A stretch of DNA of 64,000 nt from Crocinitomicaceae bacterium. Its GTDB lineage: Bacteria > Bacteroidota > Bacteroidia > Flavobacteriales_G > Salibacteraceae. This document shows, one piece after another, positions 1 through 8,390 of the stretch. Under the pieces are notes generated by a model that was given only the letters and a program-made list of their open reading frames with translations, did not search any database and was not told where the DNA came from. The first letter of the stretch is position 1; each line of letters begins with the position of its first letter. The position numbers were made by a program, and so were the translations under genes. The DNA is taken from the NCBI GenBank assembly GCA_002713215.1, contig PAVO01000014.1, positions 1-64,000 on the forward strand, given 5' to 3'.

Positions 1-177
1 CGACTTGAGTTGTACTCTTACCAGATGTTAGGCTAACGCAGCATGGGGAGTTATTAGATTAATATTGAAAACTAAACTAACGGTATCAGATGTGTTGGTA
101 GCTCATTTTAGTATCTGTATTCCATTGATTACCTACTGGAATGAGTTTATAATCCGCGCCAGGATAATAAGTAACCC

Positions 178-1167
178 CTAATCCTGATACAAACTCGGGG
201 TCTTCTTCAAAATATCCAAAATCTGGTGAGCTACCTGCATGGCTTCGTAACCATCGTGAATGGTAACTGCCGGAGTGGTATCTTCATTGATCGAATTGGC
301 AAAACTTCGAAGTTCTTCTTGGATGGCATTGGTAGGTATTGCTTCGGGTTTGTCGAAATAGATTTCTTTTAACGGTTTTCCATTTCCAGGATCTACCGTT
401 ATTGAAAGCGGATCGGGATCACCGTCCACATTTTTGATACGGACTACTTCTACGGTTTTATCCAGGAAATCTACCGCCACATAAGCATCGCGCTGAGAAA
501 AGCGCGATTTACGCATATTTTTCAGGGAAATACGACTCGAGGTTAAGTTGGCTACACATCCGTTATCGAATTCAATTCTTGCATTGGCAATGTCCGGTGT
601 ATCCGAAATAACCGCTACACCAGAAGCACTTATATTTTTAATGTTCGATTTTACCAGGCTCAATACAATGTCAATATCATGGATCATCAAATCCAGGATT
701 ACAGGTACGTCGGTTCCTCGCGGATTGAACTGGGCCAGGCGGTGCGTTTCAATAAACATGGGGTGACTTATGTAGGGGCTGGCCGAAATAAAGGCAGGAT
801 TAAATCGCTCTACATGTCCCACCTGAACTTTTACATTGGCTTCCTCGCTCAGTTCAATGAGTTTTTTCGCTTCTTCAATCGTATTGGTAAGAGGTTTTTC
901 GATAAATACATGACGAGACATTTTAATGCACTTTTCAGCACAGTCAAAATGCGAAAGGGTAGGAGTTACAATATCTACCACATCTACCTCTTCAATCAAT
1001 GATTCGATAGACTCAAATCGTTTGATGTTAAACTCTTCCTCTGCGTGTAGCGCATGCTTCAATGAAGGGTCGAAGAAACCAACCAATTGATAGTCATTAA
1101 TTTCCTTCAACAAACGGATATGGATCTTACCTAAGTGTCCTGCTCCTAAAACTCCAATTTTCAACAT
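178..1167 (-). CDS. Gfo/Idh/MocA-family NAD(P)-dependent oxidoreductase
   Basis: A 329-residue cytoplasmic oxidoreductase. The N-terminus carries a Rossmann fingerprint (GVLGAGHLGKIH, residues 5-16), followed by the family motif EKPLT at 90-94 and GHVERFNPA at 117-125. The latter form of the motif is typical of the WlbA/GnnA branch, which oxidises the 3-position of UDP-GlcNAc-type sugars, so a nucleotide-sugar 3-dehydrogenase is a reasonable guess; the substrate cannot be read from sequence. It stands alone on its strand, with a long non-coding stretch upstream separating it from pcm. The ATG at 1165-1167 places the glycine motif at the expected distance from the N-terminus. Family certain, substrate inferred. 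Confidence 0.88.
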   Translation of the reverse strand: MLKIGVLGAGHLGKIHIRLLKEINDYQLVGFFDPSLKHALHAEEEFNIKRFESIESLIEEVDVVDIVTPTLSHFDCAEKCIKMSRHVFIEKPLTNTIEEAKKLIELSEEANVKVQVGHVERFNPAFISASPYISHPMFIETHRLAQFNPRGTDVPVILDLMIHDIDIVLSLVKSNIKNISASGVAVISDTPDIANARIEFDNGCVANLTSSRISLKNMRKSRFSQRDAYVAVDFLDKTVEVVRIKNVDGDPDPLSITVDPGNGKPLKEIYFDKPEAIPTNAIQEELRSFANSINEDTTPAVTIHDGYEAMQVAHQILDILKKTPSLYQD

Positions 1168-1192
1168 ATCCTATTGCCTTTTATTTAGTATC

Positions 1193-1200
1193 CAAAATTA
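1193..1200 (-). promoter_or_regulatory. Candidate Bacteroidota -7 box upstream of the oxidoreductase
   Basis: On the minus strand the sequence reads TAATTTTG, a full match to the Bacteroidota -7 consensus TAnnTTTG, 25 bp upstream of the ATG at 1167. No well-spaced TTG for the -33 box is evident, so the call is tentative. Confidence 0.35.
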
Positions 1201-1579
1201 CCCCCAACAGATCAGGTCTTTTCGATGGGGTGTTCTAATTGTCAATAGCTCTTGGTTAATAAAGGAAATGATTTTGACAATCAAATAATTAGTACAATGC
1301 ACTTGTTCTGCCGAAAAAATAAAATCGAAGAAACGTTTCTGTAAAACCGATCCGGTTTGTGAAAAGGGGGATTGGATATGCTTGTATTATACCGCTGTTT
1401 ATGCTGCATGCTTTATTTTTGATCGAAGCTTTGACCTTTAAGAAAATTATTTAGATATAGCAGTATGTGCCTGGTAAAACTGAGAAGCTGAGAGCTTGCT
1501 CGAAGATCACTCAGCTGCACTTGGTACATACAACAGAGGGGAATTATTTTCTTATAAGTCAGGAGTTTTTTCTTTACGA

Positions 1580-1608
1580 ACTTTCTTTTTTGCGGAAAAA
1601 AAGAAAGT
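1580..1608. repeat. Intergenic hairpin element, copy 1
   Basis: A perfect inverted repeat: ACTTTCTTTTTT (1580-1591), loop GCGGA, AAAAAAGAAAGT (1597-1608). Read on the minus strand, the stem is followed by an A-rich tail resembling the one after the hairpin at 4845-4871. Two such elements with the same pyrimidine/purine arms and 5-nt loops suggest a dispersed intergenic palindrome rather than a simple terminator. Confidence 0.6.
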
Positions 1609-1781
1609 GGGAACAGTATTGTTGAAGAATCAGATTCCCGTCTCGTAAGGCTCTGGGATGACATAGCAAAGAATTTCATTGACCATTTCACCAAATGTTT
1701 GGCGCTGATTTAAAATCAGTACCAGTGAAACGATTTCTGCAAAACCAATCACTTTTTATTCTACAACCGTACGTTAATAAA

Positions 1782-1816
1782 TTGACACTAAGAGGAAGGG
1801 ATATTCGCTAATTTTG
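1782..1816 (+). promoter_or_regulatory. Candidate pcm promoter (TTG / TAnnTTTG)
   Basis: TAATTTTG at 1809-1816 matches the Bacteroidota -7 consensus. A TTG at 1782-1784 lies 24 bp upstream, slightly farther than the usual 17-23 bp. The box ends 7 bp before the pcm ATG, so the transcript would have almost no 5' leader. Confidence 0.4.
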
Positions 1817-1823
1817 CTGGCCT

Positions 1824-2474
1824 ATGAGCATGAAGGGAGATACCTTTAAACACCGTGGAATGCGACGCAAACTGGTTGCGGCAATACGGGAAATGGAAGT
1901 GACCGATGAAGCAGTGCTATCAGCCATTGAAAAGGTACCACGTCATTTGTTTCTCGACCCGGCATTTGAAAAGCAAGCCTATGAAAACACGGCTTTTCAA
2001 ATCGGAGCTGGGCAAACGATTTCACAGCCCTATACCGTGGCTTTTCAAACGGCTTTGTTGGAGCTAAAAAAAGGTGAAAAGGTGCTGGAAATTGGAACGG
2101 GAAGTGGCTTTCAAACGGCTGTTCTTTTGGAGTTAGGAGTAAAGGTATTTAGCATTGAAAGGCAGCGGGAACTTTATAACAAAACCAAACCGCTTTTGAC
2201 AGAAATGGGTTACTCGGCGAAGTTGTTTTATGGAGACGGGTATAAGGGAAAAGAGATTTTTGCTCCCTATGATAAGATATTAATTACCTGTGGCGCGCCC
2301 TTTGTACCGGATGCTCTACTTGAACAGTTAAAACCAGGTGGAATTATGGTTATACCAGTAGGAGAGGGAAGACTGCAGGAAATGAAGCGAATTACCAAAA
2401 ACGGGGATGGTACGATTGAAGAGGTGAACTTTGGAACCTTTAGTTTTGTTCCTATGGTTGAAGAAAAACATTAA
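1824..2474 (+). CDS. pcm: Protein-L-isoaspartate O-methyltransferase
   Basis: A 216-residue cytosolic SAM-dependent methyltransferase that repairs age-damaged proteins by methylating L-isoaspartyl residues. The PCMT hallmark GAGQTISQPY sits at residues 61-70 and the SAM-binding motif LEIGTGSGFQTA at 88-99, both at the positions usual for this family; the length is also typical. Two in-frame ATGs (1824 and 1830) compete for the start. The first is used here because it is the earliest after the candidate promoter; the second would remove only two residues. The gene is followed after 67 bp by an outer-membrane protein gene with no obvious functional link. Confidence 0.95.
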   Translation: MSMKGDTFKHRGMRRKLVAAIREMEVTDEAVLSAIEKVPRHLFLDPAFEKQAYENTAFQIGAGQTISQPYTVAFQTALLELKKGEKVLEIGTGSGFQTAVLLELGVKVFSIERQRELYNKTKPLLTEMGYSAKLFYGDGYKGKEIFAPYDKILITCGAPFVPDALLEQLKPGGIMVIPVGEGRLQEMKRITKNGDGTIEEVNFGTFSFVPMVEEKH

Positions 2475-2541
2475 TTGAATATACTATGCTTAATTTTCCT
2501 TCGTTAAAGCAGCTAAAAAAATAACTTTAAAAGAAACACCC

Positions 2542-3318
2542 ATGAAAAAATTGCTTGCTGTATTGGTTATAATCTTAATGGTTTTTGCTTCCTATGCACA
2601 AAAGGAAGAAGAGAAAGAATACAAACCCAAACAAGGGCAAATGGGAGTTGTTTTTAATGTTGCCGGCCTCATTTCCAATATCAACGTAGCCCCAGTGAAA
2701 GACCCCATGGGAAACGATCTTATTTTAGGCAAATTCTATGTCCGTGACAACCATGTGATTCGGTTGGGTTTGGGCATTCAATCTTATAACTCCAAATACA
2801 ATTTAGTGGATAGTGCGGGGTCTGCCAAGGTAGCTTACGATTCTACTCATAAGAAATTTAACCTTTATCTTTCTCCCTCCTACGAGTATCACTTTCAGGG
2901 GCTTAAACGACTCGATCCTTATATTGGAGCAGGAGTTAACCTGGGGTTTTTAGGCAAAACCAAGCAGCAAATTGATATTGAATCGACGGACACTACGGGT
3001 ACCGATAAAAGGCAAACCACCTTTAACCGCGATGGTGGGTTTATGTTTGGAATCAACGGAATAATTGGGTTCAATTACTACATTGCTCCCAGGCTTGCCC
3101 TGGGTTTGGAATATAACATTGGTTACTACTGGTCTCGTGATGGAGGCGATTGGGAACGCGTTACCATTGATACCCCGGTAAGTGGCACAGCCAAATCGAA
3201 GCGTGAAATTGGATCGGAACGAAATGTAACCAGTGGTTTTGATCACAGCAATAATTTAAGTATAAACGTGTCTTATTACTTTGGAGGCAATAAGGTCAGT
3301 GAAGTTGCACGAGAATGA
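2542..3318 (+). CDS. Outer-membrane beta-barrel protein, porin-like
   Basis: A 258-residue exported protein with a clear Sec signal peptide (residues 1-19, cleavage near YA/Q). The rest shows alternating aromatic and small-residue strands and the pattern 'YEYHF...LDPYIGAGVNLGF' common in small Bacteroidota barrel proteins (outer membrane protein beta-barrel domain, 8-10 strands). It ends in a strand rich in aromatics (VSYYFGG) followed by a short charged tail rather than the classic terminal Phe. Its stop overlaps the start of the downstream lipoprotein gene by 4 bp (ATGA), so the two are probably translated together and may act together at the outer membrane. Function unknown. Confidence 0.75.
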   Translation: MKKLLAVLVIILMVFASYAQKEEEKEYKPKQGQMGVVFNVAGLISNINVAPVKDPMGNDLILGKFYVRDNHVIRLGLGIQSYNSKYNLVDSAGSAKVAYDSTHKKFNLYLSPSYEYHFQGLKRLDPYIGAGVNLGFLGKTKQQIDIESTDTTGTDKRQTTFNRDGGFMFGINGIIGFNYYIAPRLALGLEYNIGYYWSRDGGDWERVTIDTPVSGTAKSKREIGSERNVTSGFDHSNNLSINVSYYFGGNKVSEVARE

Positions 3319-3911
3319 AAAATCTACTCTTAATATTAGCGGTAGTTGCCGCGTTGTCGGCTTGTAAGAAGGGTGAAAATGATCCTTTTATAAGCTTAAA
3401 AACCAGAAAGGGAAGACTGTCCGGGGATTGGAAGGTTACTCATGCAGTCTATAGCATTAACGACACCGTTTGGACATACAATGGAACTACCCTTGTCAAA
3501 TCTATGGATGGAGTAGAATTATCCAGCTTTCCGGTCACTCATGAATTTAGTTTTACCAAATCGGGTGAATACACCATTAACAAAACCAATGAGTATCCGG
3601 CTAATCACTTTTCACCCAATACACCAGCTATTACTACTCGTTATCTGGAGACAGGGATTTGGAATTTTACCGGTGGAGCGGGAGATACGAAAACAAAATC
3701 GCAATTGCTTATGCAGGCCGAAAGAATTGAAAAGCGAGTTGATGGGCTTTCTGAGGTGGATGCAGAAGCATTTGTAAATCCACTCTACGGCAAAGTTATT
3801 AATCTGGATATGCTTAAGAACAAGGAAATGCGCTGGAAATACGATTATACCGAAAACAAACCCACTGGAAAAAGAACTGAAACCGGCCTTTGGGAATTTG
3901 AGAAAAAGTAA
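3315..3911 (+). CDS. Lipocalin-like lipoprotein of unknown function
   Basis: A 198-residue predicted lipoprotein: the signal sequence ends in a lipobox LSAC with Cys17 as the acylation site, followed by KKGEND. Lys residues at +2 and +3 do not resemble the acidic export signal of surface lipoproteins, so an inner-leaflet periplasmic location is more likely. The mature part starts with RLSGDWKVTHA, the kind of strand that opens Bacteroidota lipocalin-like domains. It overlaps the upstream barrel gene by 4 bp, indicating coupling. No known partner or substrate can be named. Confidence 0.7.
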   Translation: MKNLLLILAVVAALSACKKGENDPFISLKTRKGRLSGDWKVTHAVYSINDTVWTYNGTTLVKSMDGVELSSFPVTHEFSFTKSGEYTINKTNEYPANHFSPNTPAITTRYLETGIWNFTGGAGDTKTKSQLLMQAERIEKRVDGLSEVDAEAFVNPLYGKVINLDMLKNKEMRWKYDYTENKPTGKRTETGLWEFEKK

Positions 3912-3985
3912 AGTATTACAAGCAAAGCCTTCTTCTACCAGAATTCAGGTTGAGGGCTTTATTGACAATGTTTTAATTCACTGGA

Positions 3986-4729
3986 ATGCGCATATTATTG
4001 GCAATTGTTCTGCTGGTTTCGTCTCAAGCATACTCCCAAAGCCAATACACCGATTCCTTGTTTCAGGCTTACATCAAAAGCGATATGAAACAATGGAAAA
4101 GGGTGATCGACCAAATGCAGGCTCATTCTTTTAACCAAAACCAAGTTGAGTTTACGGCGGAATTGGTTAATTATCAATACGGATACGTTGCGTGGCACAT
4201 AGGCAACGACTTGGAAGATGAAGCGGAAAAATACCTGGATTTGGCAATCGAAAACCTGGAGTGGCTTGAAGAGAATAATTTCGATGAGGCAAGTACACTA
4301 GCTTATTGGGCTGCATTTTATGGCTTTAGAATAGGAATTAACACCTGGTATGTTACCTTGTACGGTTACAAGTGCAATTCCAGTGCAGAGAAGGCGGTTG
4401 AAATTGATTCAGCCAATCCGTTTTGCCACATTCAAATGGCTAACCTAAGATACTATCAGCCTCCTATTCTCGGAGGTTCTTTGCAGGAGGCCATTGATTA
4501 TTACTTAAAGGCAGAATCGATCTATTTAACACGGCCAATCAAAGATCGTAATCGGGATTGGATCTATTTGAATTTGCTTGCTACTATTGCTTCCTTCTAT
4601 ACCGAGTTTAAAGATTACCCCAAGGCCAAAGTTTACTATGAAAAACTGCTTAATATTCAGCCGAATTATGATTGGGTAAAGCTTAAAATGCTTCCTGATT
4701 TGATTGAGAAAATGAACGCGGTTGAGTAG
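3986..4729 (+). CDS. Exported TPR-like protein
   Basis: A 247-residue protein with a signal peptide (residues 1-18, ending YSQ). The mature part is helical, with repeat-like segments such as AEKAVEIDSANPFCHIQMANLRYY and a C-terminal helix pair DYPKAKVYYEKLLNIQPNY that fits a tetratricopeptide repeat. The segment PPILGGSLQEAIDYYLKAE resembles the TatT/TPR proteins that associate with TRAP transporters or outer-membrane lipoproteins, but no TRAP gene is nearby. It follows the lipoprotein gene by 74 bp in the same direction and is closed by a good hairpin terminator. Function unknown; a periplasmic scaffold is the best guess. Confidence 0.65.
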   Translation: MRILLAIVLLVSSQAYSQSQYTDSLFQAYIKSDMKQWKRVIDQMQAHSFNQNQVEFTAELVNYQYGYVAWHIGNDLEDEAEKYLDLAIENLEWLEENNFDEASTLAYWAAFYGFRIGINTWYVTLYGYKCNSSAEKAVEIDSANPFCHIQMANLRYYQPPILGGSLQEAIDYYLKAESIYLTRPIKDRNRDWIYLNLLATIASFYTEFKDYPKAKVYYEKLLNIQPNYDWVKLKMLPDLIEKMNAVE

Positions 4730-4758
4730 GCGAAAAGTACTTTCGACTCAGGTTTTTT
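4724..4758 (+). terminator. Rho-independent terminator after the TPR-like gene
   Basis: GAGT (4724-4727) plus CGAAA (4731-4735) pair with TTTCG (4741-4745) plus ACTC (4746-4749) around the loop AGTAC, and AGG plus six T residues follow (4753-4758). The stem begins inside the stop codon. The structure would end the barrel-lipoprotein-TPR transcript. Confidence 0.7.
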
Positions 4759-5221
4759 GCGTTGCATAGTAATCCCATTAAGAAGATTGAATTAAGAACT
4801 AATGTTTTAGCTGTTTTTTGGATCTAGCCCAATTTGAATCTTCATTTTCTTTTTGGGTAACAAAAAGAAAACCGAAGCAAAAGAAAAATTGCCCGGCTCA
4901 ACGTTTCTGGATTGAAATCTTCACGTTTAATCAAATTCGCAACCAAACTTGAATAGCCTTTTTAATAAAAGTCTATTCATCGAACAAGGTTGCTCGGTTC
5001 GATCTCAGGTTTGATTTCTAGCTCCATAAGCTTAAGGATGTAGACATTGCATAATTTAAAGAATGGTCAAAAGGAAAAGCCTAGCGGCATCGCCTTCGCG
5101 TAGCTTCAGCGGAGCACGGCTAGAGCGAAAAGAAGAAAATTCTTTTGTCACAATGTGCTTAACAAATGGCTTACGTATGTTACTGCTAAATTCTAGGGAA
5201 TTCCACAGTATTAAAATCTAA
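4730..5221. other. 492-bp intergenic region between convergent genes
   Basis: No gene is supported. Besides the terminator it contains a perfect 11-bp hairpin (4845-4871), and at 5080-5125 a GC-rich island, unlike its AT-rich surroundings, bounded by CTAGC (5081-5085) and GCTAG (5119-5123). The island looks like part of a dispersed repeat, but no second copy occurs in the window. Confidence 0.6.
4845..4871. repeat. Intergenic hairpin element, copy 2
   Basis: A perfect inverted repeat TTTTCTTTTTG (4845-4855), loop GGTAA, CAAAAAGAAAA (4861-4871), followed by an A-rich stretch with CGAAGCAAAAG. It matches the element at 1580-1608 read in the opposite orientation. Both copies lie in otherwise empty intergenic DNA. 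Confidence 0.6.
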
Positions 5222-6013
5222 TTAACCGAAGAACTTTCTGATGCTGTTCAGGTAATTATTGTGGAGAATGGAGTTATCGGCGAGTATGGTTTTGCCGAAA
5301 ATAAAGTCATCGCCACCTTTCCAATCGCAAACCGTTCCCCCGGCTTGCTTTACAATAAAAGCTCCTCCGGCAACATCCCAGGGGTTTAGTCCATATTCAT
5401 AAAATCCTTCGAAACGACCACAAGCAACATAAGCAAGGTCCACTGCCGCTGAACCTAGCCGCCGAATACCGCTGGTTGTTTTCATAAAGTGTTTGAGGAG
5501 TTCCAGGTAAGGATCTACCATATTGTAATCATGATAGGGAAACCCCGTAGCTAATAATGAAAGATCGGCATTAGACTCCTGTGAAACCTGTATTTCCTTT
5601 CCATTTAGGTAGGCAGGAGAATTCTTCCAGGCATAGAACATTTCGTCGGCATTAATTTCATAAACAACCCCCATAACCAATTGCTGATTTTCCAGTAAAG
5701 CAATGCTGATTGAAAAAGCAGGAATTCCATGAATAAAATTTGTAGTTCCGTCAATGGGATCAATAATCCAATTGTAGACCTTACCTTCTTTGGTAGAAGT
5801 ACCTTCTTCTGCAATAAACCCAGCTTCTGGAAGAATTTTGGTTAACCCTTCGACCAACAGTTTTTCAGCCAACCTATCTACATGGGTTACGAAATCGTGT
5901 GATCCCTTAATTTCTACCTGACTTCTTTTAAAAGATTTTCTTTCTTCGAGAACCGCGGAACCGGTTTTTCGTACCAGTTCACAAGTGTCTGAACATAGTT
6001 TTTTAAAATCCAT
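5222..6013 (-). CDS. suhB: Inositol monophosphatase family phosphatase
   Basis: A 263-residue Mg2+-dependent phosphatase of the SuhB/IMPase fold. The metal-binding motif AEEG (residues 68-71) is followed by the family signature WIIDPIDGTTNF (82-93, with D85 and D88), and the C-terminal signature WDVAGG lies at 212-217. All catalytic elements are present. It probably hydrolyses myo-inositol-1-phosphate or a related sugar phosphate; SuhB homologues also bind transcription complexes in other bacteria. Its ATG overlaps the stop codon of mtaB by one base (TAATG), so the two are co-transcribed. Confidence 0.9.
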   Translation of the reverse strand: MDFKKLCSDTCELVRKTGSAVLEERKSFKRSQVEIKGSHDFVTHVDRLAEKLLVEGLTKILPEAGFIAEEGTSTKEGKVYNWIIDPIDGTTNFIHGIPAFSISIALLENQQLVMGVVYEINADEMFYAWKNSPAYLNGKEIQVSQESNADLSLLATGFPYHDYNMVDPYLELLKHFMKTTSGIRRLGSAAVDLAYVACGRFEGFYEYGLNPWDVAGGAFIVKQAGGTVCDWKGGDDFIFGKTILADNSILHNNYLNSIRKFFG

Positions 6014-7326
6014 TAGGAGGGAATCGGTGTTAATATTTCAACCTCCACTTCACCCGATCGCGAGATTTCTTTCAACTCAACCAACTGTGTGGTATTTACT
6101 TTATTAGCATTGAACGAGCACTTTACCTTAACGTAGTTTTCTGTAAACCCATACATAAAACCCTCATCGTTTTCTGCCTCCCACAACACTTTTTGGGTCG
6201 ATCCCAAATTATCCTCGTAGAACTTTCTTTTTTTCTTTGCAGAAAGTATACGAAGCATTTTACTTCTTTTTTGCCTTTCGTCCTGTGGTACCACTTCGTC
6301 AATTCGAAGTGCAGTAGTATTTGCCCTTTCGGAATAGGTAAATACGTGTAAATAGGAAACATCAAGTTGGTTTAGAAAATCGTAGGTAGTTCTAAATTCT
6401 TCTTCCGTTTCACCTGGGAAGCCTACAATTACATCAACACCAATGCAGCAACATGGCATTAGGGATTTAATTTTATCCACACGGTCGCTATACAGTTCAG
6501 ACAAATACTTCCTACGCATGGCCTTCAATAGTTTGTCCGATCCGCTTTGTAGAGGAATATGAAAGTGGGGGACAAATTTCTCAGACTGAGAAACGTAGCT
6601 AATAATATCATTACTAAGTAAATTAGGTTCTATGCTCGAAATTCTAAACCGTTCTATGTCGTTTACCTGATCCAGTTCCTGAACCAGTTCGAAAAAGGTT
6701 TCTTTATTCTCTTTCCCAAAGTCACCAATATTTACACCGGTTAGAACTACCTCTTTTGCACCTTGTTGAGCCACCTCATTGGCCACCTGGATAGTCTCTT
6801 CAATTGATTTACTTCTACTTCTTCCTCGAGCAAGTGGAATGGTGCAAAAAGCACAGAAATAATCACATCCGTCTTGTATTTTTAGAAAGGTTCTGGTTCG
6901 ATCACCTTGAGAGTAGGAAGGAAAGAATTCCTTTACTTCTTTTATCTTGCCATAAATGGCTTCACCGTGTTCCTTTTTTTCTAAGGTACCCAGATGTTCA
7001 ACAATGTTGAATTTTTCGTTGGCCCCTAAGACCAAATCCACCCCCTCAATGTTGCTTATTTCTTCAGGTTTTAACTGAGCATAACAGCCTACCACAATCA
7101 CAAATGCATCTGGGTTTATCCGAAGGGCTTTTCGCACAATGCTCCTGCATTTTTTATCGGCATTATCGGTTACCGAACAGGTGTTAATTACATAACAATT
7201 AGCAACCTCTGTGAAATCTACCGTCGCAAACCCTTCTTCCTTAAAAGACCGGGCAATGGTCGAGGTTTCAGCAAAATTTAGTTTGCAACCCAGGGTATAA
7301 AAAGCAACTTTTCTGTTCGGATTCAT
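6013..7326 (-). CDS. mtaB: tRNA (t6A37) methylthiotransferase MtaB
   Basis: A 437-residue radical-SAM enzyme that converts t6A37 of tRNA to ms2t6A. The N-terminal UPF0004 domain supplies Cys14, Cys50 and Cys81 for one iron-sulfur cluster. The radical-SAM CxxxCxxC motif is Cys154, Cys158 and Cys161 (GCDYFCAFC). A TRAM-like domain occupies roughly the last 65 residues. The FYTLGCKLN start and the overall length fit MtaB better than MiaB or RimO. The ATG at 7324-7326 gives the correct N-terminus. It is the first gene of the mtaB-suhB pair. Confidence 0.94.
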   Translation of the reverse strand: MNPNRKVAFYTLGCKLNFAETSTIARSFKEEGFATVDFTEVANCYVINTCSVTDNADKKCRSIVRKALRINPDAFVIVVGCYAQLKPEEISNIEGVDLVLGANEKFNIVEHLGTLEKKEHGEAIYGKIKEVKEFFPSYSQGDRTRTFLKIQDGCDYFCAFCTIPLARGRSRSKSIEETIQVANEVAQQGAKEVVLTGVNIGDFGKENKETFFELVQELDQVNDIERFRISSIEPNLLSNDIISYVSQSEKFVPHFHIPLQSGSDKLLKAMRRKYLSELYSDRVDKIKSLMPCCCIGVDVIVGFPGETEEEFRTTYDFLNQLDVSYLHVFTYSERANTTALRIDEVVPQDERQKRSKMLRILSAKKKRKFYEDNLGSTQKVLWEAENDEGFMYGFTENYVKVKCSFNANKVNTTQLVELKEISRSGEVEVEILTPIPS

Positions 7327-7333
7327 GTGGCGG

Positions 7334-7341
7334 CAAAAATA
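7334..7341 (-). promoter_or_regulatory. Candidate -7 box for mtaB-suhB
   Basis: The minus strand reads TATTTTTG, a full TAnnTTTG match, ending 7 bp before the mtaB start. No clear -33 TTG is seen at the right distance. Confidence 0.35.
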
Positions 7342-7470
7342 GGGATACTTAGTTGTTTACATCGCAGGTATTTAATGACGAATAATGGGGTATCTGGTCT
7401 TATAAATTGAGGGGAAGGTCAATAACTAAAATTTGTTTTCTATTTTTAGGGAGTTAAATAATGTGCTATT

Positions 7471-7614
7471 AAAGAATAGTGTGGGTTAAAGAACTTACCT
7501 TATAAAAAGAAACGTCATTCCTGCGAAAGCAGGAATCTAGAAATAACACTAGATTCCTTGTCAAGCAAGGAATGACGACTATTCCCACATTGTCCTTAAA
7601 CTATGCGTTAAATA
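7471..7614 (+). repeat. Palindromic intergenic repeat, left copy of an inverted pair
   Basis: This ~140 bp element contains two hairpins: TTCCTGC/GCAGGAA (7518-7534) and ATTCCTTG/CAAGGAAT (7553-7573). Its 40-nt core (7516-7555) matches the reverse complement of 8470-8509 at 38 positions, and weaker similarity runs through both flanks. It fills nearly all of the 294-bp gap between mtaB and the zinc-ribbon gene. GTCATTCCTGCGAAAGCAGG-type palindromes are common dispersed repeats in many bacterial genomes; no transposase is present. Confidence 0.8.
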
Positions 7615-7620
7615 ACCAGA

Positions 7621-7992
7621 ATGAGACAAACCCTGGAAAAAGGTGAGTGTTTAGAGTGCGGAAAGCCCCTAATTGGACGATCCGATAAAAAGTTTTGCGA
7701 CGACAGTTGCAGAAATTCCCATTACAATCGAAATCACCGCGCAGCGAGTAATTACATGAGAAAGGTTAACCGAATATTGTCTAAAAACCGTTCAATTTTG
7801 GAAGAACTCAATGTAAATGAAACCTCAAAGGTGAGCCGAAAACGAATGACGAGTGAGGGTTTTAATTTCGATTATTATACCAATGTTTATAGAACCAAAA
7901 CAGGAAAAACGTATCATTTTTGTTACGATCAGGGCTACCTTGATTTGGGAAACGATTGGTATGCATTGGTAATTAAAAAGGAATACGTATGA
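7621..7992 (+). CDS. Small zinc-ribbon protein (DUF2116-like)
   Basis: A 123-residue basic protein. Cys10, Cys13, Cys26 and Cys30 (CLECGKPL...FCDDSC) form a four-cysteine zinc ribbon; the fingerprint GKPLxGRxDKKFC resembles the DUF2116/MYM-type ribbons widespread in Bacteroidota. A lysine/arginine-rich helix follows (about residues 31-65), then a C-terminal part with aromatic strands. Nucleic-acid binding is plausible but unproven. The stop overlaps the next gene's start by 4 bp (ATGA). The pair sits between inverted copies of a palindromic repeat. Confidence 0.75.
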   Translation: MRQTLEKGECLECGKPLIGRSDKKFCDDSCRNSHYNRNHRAASNYMRKVNRILSKNRSILEELNVNETSKVSRKRMTSEGFNFDYYTNVYRTKTGKTYHFCYDQGYLDLGNDWYALVIKKEYV

Positions 7993-8390
7993 AGACAAGA
8001 GACCTCATCCAGGAGCTTTATTTTAAAATAGACTCTGATAAAATGTACGAAACGCTGTTGTCGAGCGAAAAACATTCGGCTTTTACCAATGCCGAAGCGG
8101 TTATTGATCCCGGTTTGAACGGTGAATTCACGTGTTACGATGGCTACATTAAAGGCAAGAACATTTTTCTGGAGGAGGGAATTATGATCATTCAGGAATG
8201 GCAGGCAGCGGAAGAGGAATGGCCCGAGTACCATTATTCCACCGTACAGTTTAAACTAAAACCACTGGACGGTGGAACACATTTAACCTTTATCCACAAG
8301 GGAATACCGGAAGCCTATTACGAGTCCATTGCGAGCGGTTGGTACGAGCATTATTGGGAGCCGTTAAAAGATTATTTCGAGGGTAATTAA
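7989..8390 (+). CDS. SRPBCC/AHSA1-like START-domain protein
   Basis: A 133-residue cytosolic protein of the SRPBCC superfamily, AHSA1 (activator of Hsp90 ATPase-like) branch. Features are the N-terminal strand IQELYFKIDSDKMYETL, the central GEFTCYDGYIKGK and EGIMIIQEWQA strands, THLTFIHKGIP, and the C-terminal helix SGWYEHYWEPLKDYF, which closes the hydrophobic pocket in this family. Such proteins bind hydrophobic ligands or act as co-chaperones; the ligand here is unknown. It is translationally coupled to the zinc-ribbon gene and is followed at once by the second palindromic repeat. Confidence 0.82.
   Translation: MKTRDLIQELYFKIDSDKMYETLLSSEKHSAFTNAEAVIDPGLNGEFTCYDGYIKGKNIFLEEGIMIIQEWQAAEEEWPEYHYSTVQFKLKPLDGGTHLTFIHKGIPEAYYESIASGWYEHYWEPLKDYFEGN

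Larger units (their letters stand above)
1168..1823. other. 656-bp intergenic region with hairpin elements
   Basis: No convincing gene lies here. An open frame at 1413-1694 on the minus strand has no family signature and is largely a read-through of palindromic DNA. The stretch holds a perfect 12-bp hairpin (1580-1608) and, next to it at 1632-1664, a degenerate sequence that on the minus strand resembles the GTCATTCC...GGAATCT repeat found twice near 7.5-8.5 kb. Candidate promoters for the two divergent flanking genes lie at its ends. Confidence 0.7.

Noticed and set aside
1-177. A gene or RNA at the left window edge
   Set aside because: No open frame with family features and no tRNA-like fold was seen in this stretch.
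1413-1694. 93-residue minus-strand open frame in the first long intergenic region
   Set aside because: It spans the palindromic elements, has no family signature or plausible signal, and its composition follows the hairpin DNA.
3898-4134. 78-residue plus-strand frame over the lipoprotein/TPR junction
   Set aside because: Overlaps the signal peptide of the TPR-like gene and has no recognisable features.
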